Assembly: GCA_021819225.1 (NCBI GenBank)
Contig: JAKARU010000013.1
Location: 1-13,754 of the forward strand
DNA: 13,754 nt
Direction: 5' to 3'
Source: Thermoplasmata archaeon
GTDB taxonomy: Archaea; Thermoplasmatota; Thermoplasmata; Thermoplasmatales; Thermoplasmataceae
Numbering within the stretch: the first letter of the stretch is position 1; every line of letters begins with the position of its first letter. The notes under the pieces were generated by a model. That model made no database searches, was not told where the DNA came from, and saw only the letters and a list, made by a program, of their open reading frames with translations. The translations under genes were made by a program, and so were the position numbers. Below are positions 13,024 to 13,754 of the stretch, one piece after another.

Positions 13024-13473
13024 TTAAAATTCCTCCAGTATCTTTATTTTCAATAAATTTTCAATTTTCCTCGCAGTCTTGATGTCAGGCTTGATACCGC
13101 CACGTTCTATTGCGGATATCAATGTCCGTTTTTCCCTGAGCTTGTCAGCCATCTCATCCTGGCTCATTCCAGTCTTTTCTCTTGCAAGCCGGATAACCTC
13201 AGCATACTCCGGCACGATTTCCAGGCTTTCAATTTCCTTCTCTGAATTTCTTGTTCTGTTTGGCTTTCTCTGGATTATAACAGGTTTTACAGGAACATTA
13301 ACCTGTGTTGAGCCCTTTGAACCCCTGTCATCATAAACACGCATACTCTCAACTGGTGTTCCAAATCGTTCGCACTTCTGGCATACCGAAAGAATTGCTC
13401 CATCCACCTTGATTTTCTTAAGCTTATCTACCCTGGCACCACACATTTCGCATTCCATAGTTCCACACCACAT
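13024..13473 (-). CDS. Archaeal MBF1-like regulator: zinc ribbon plus helix-turn-helix
   Basis: Archaeal homologue of multiprotein bridging factor 1, reported to associate with the ribosome in some archaea and resembling a transcription coactivator. The N-terminal zinc ribbon is complete: Cys-x2-Cys in ECEMCG and Cys-x2-Cys in SVCQKC. A flexible basic linker (about residues 45-80) is followed by a Cro/C1-type helix-turn-helix of about 60 residues containing LAREKTGMSQDEMADKL and SAIERG, the MBF1 signature arrangement. The first ATG is at 13473; a second in-frame ATG at 13458 gives the usual MECEMCG opening and 144 residues, so the true start may be 13458. A TATA-like CTATAAAAAG lies at 13504-13513. 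It reads toward the oxidase operon but is separated by about 180 bases with its own terminator and promoter signals, so it is probably a separate unit. Confidence 0.88.
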   Translation of the reverse strand: MWCGTMECEMCGARVDKLKKIKVDGAILSVCQKCERFGTPVESMRVYDDRGSKGSTQVNVPVKPVIIQRKPNRTRNSEKEIESLEIVPEYAEVIRLAREKTGMSQDEMADKLREKRTLISAIERGGIKPDIKTARKIENLLKIKILEEF

Positions 13474-13503
13474 CTTAATTGAAACATTGCTTATCTAATC
13501 TTT

Positions 13504-13513
13504 TCTTTTTATA
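13504..13513 (-). promoter_or_regulatory. TATA-like element of the MBF1-like gene
   Basis: CTATAAAAAG on the minus strand is centred about 36 bases before the ATG at 13473 and 51 before the ATG at 13458. It predicts a short leader of about 10 or 25 bases. It lies in the 55-base gap after the M50-like gene. Confidence 0.42.
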
Positions 13514-13528
13514 GAAATGATGGAATCA

Positions 13529-13754
13529 TCAGAAAAATCCACGCCCAAACGCTATCAGGAGAACGAGGGAGAGCCCAAGCAATAATGCATATACTGTGAA
13601 ATCCCATGCGATTACCTTTGAACCGTCAAGAGGAGGTATGGGCAGGAGATTGAAGAATGCGAGAAAGAAATTTATTGCCCCTGAAATAGATGCCACGAAG
13701 TAGATTATGCCACCTGTGAATGAACTGATAAACACCAGTGTCAAACCAACTATT
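13529..13754 (-). CDS. M50/site-2-protease-like membrane metallopeptidase (5' end cut by window edge)
   Basis: Only the last 74 or so codons are in the window; the frame stays open to the right edge, so the start lies outside. Seen: a hydrophobic span, then INFFLAFFNLLPIPPLDGSK, which carries the N-x-x-P-x-x-P-L-DG motif of M50 proteases, where the Asp is the third zinc ligand, and a last membrane span (VYALLLGLSLVLLIAFG) before a short end. The HExxH motif expected in the N-terminal part cannot be checked here. These enzymes cut transmembrane helices of regulators or signal peptides. The next gene downstream, 55 bases away, is the MBF1-like regulator; there is no evidence that they work together. 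Confidence 0.8.
   Translation of the reverse strand, partial: IVGLTLVFISSFTGGIIYFVASISGAINFFLAFFNLLPIPPLDGSKVIAWDFTVYALLLGLSLVLLIAFGRGFF

Noticed and set aside
1..13754. tRNA, rRNA, CRISPR, insertion sequence or defence genes
   Set aside because: No cloverleaf-like segment, repeat-spacer pattern, transposase motif or terminal inverted repeat pair was seen; gene content is housekeeping and respiratory.

Overview
The window looks like chromosomal DNA from an acidophilic archaeon of the Thermoplasmata, in the Thermoplasma/Ferroplasma/Cuniculiplasma area. This is an inference from several signs. The partial aldehyde dehydrogenase at the left edge closely resembles, from memory, the D-glyceraldehyde dehydrogenase of Thermoplasma. 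There is an archaeal MBF1-type zinc-ribbon/HTH protein. Genes that open a transcription unit mostly have a TATA-like element about 22-28 bases before the start codon and almost no leader. Genes inside operons often carry Shine-Dalgarno sequences complementary to the archaeal 16S 3' end. The outward-facing oxidase domains are rich in N-x-S/T sequons, as expected of acidophilic archaea. No rRNA, tRNA, CRISPR array, insertion sequence or phage gene was seen.

Layout, left to right. 1-839 (minus): N-terminal part of an aldehyde dehydrogenase, cut by the window edge just after its catalytic Cys. 991-2882 (minus): a two-gene unit of an unrecognised coiled-coil plus beta-rich protein and an aldo/keto reductase, joined by an ATGA overlap. 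3036-5336 (plus): a divergent two-gene unit of a small two-helix membrane protein and a large APC-superfamily permease. 5320-8142 (minus): an MFS transporter, a PurM/ThiL/HypE-like AIR-synthase-family protein and ThiE, closely packed and perhaps a thiamine uptake/salvage unit. Its 3' end overlaps the permease gene tail to tail by 17 bases. 8262-12842 (minus): a terminal-oxidase operon, in transcription order a small two-helix membrane protein, oxidase subunit II with a CuA site, heme-copper oxidase subunit I, a membrane-anchored blue copper protein, protoheme IX farnesyltransferase, and a polytopic membrane protein that may be a degenerate CPBP/CAAX-protease relative. 13024-13473 (minus): an MBF1-like regulator. 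13529-13754 (minus): C-terminal part of an M50/site-2-protease-like membrane peptidase.

The oxidase operon is the most interesting part. Subunit I keeps all six metal-ligating histidines and the cross-link tyrosine but lacks the A1-type glutamate (HPIVY instead of HPEVY). Its P-S-x-x-T proton-path motif recalls ba3/B-family oxidases. Subunit II is short, with one membrane helix and a complete CuA motif. No subunit III is seen. The blue copper gene lies directly downstream and its perfect Shine-Dalgarno forms the last codons of subunit I, so a dedicated copper electron carrier is probably made together with the oxidase. The farnesyltransferase supplies heme O, the precursor of A-type hemes.
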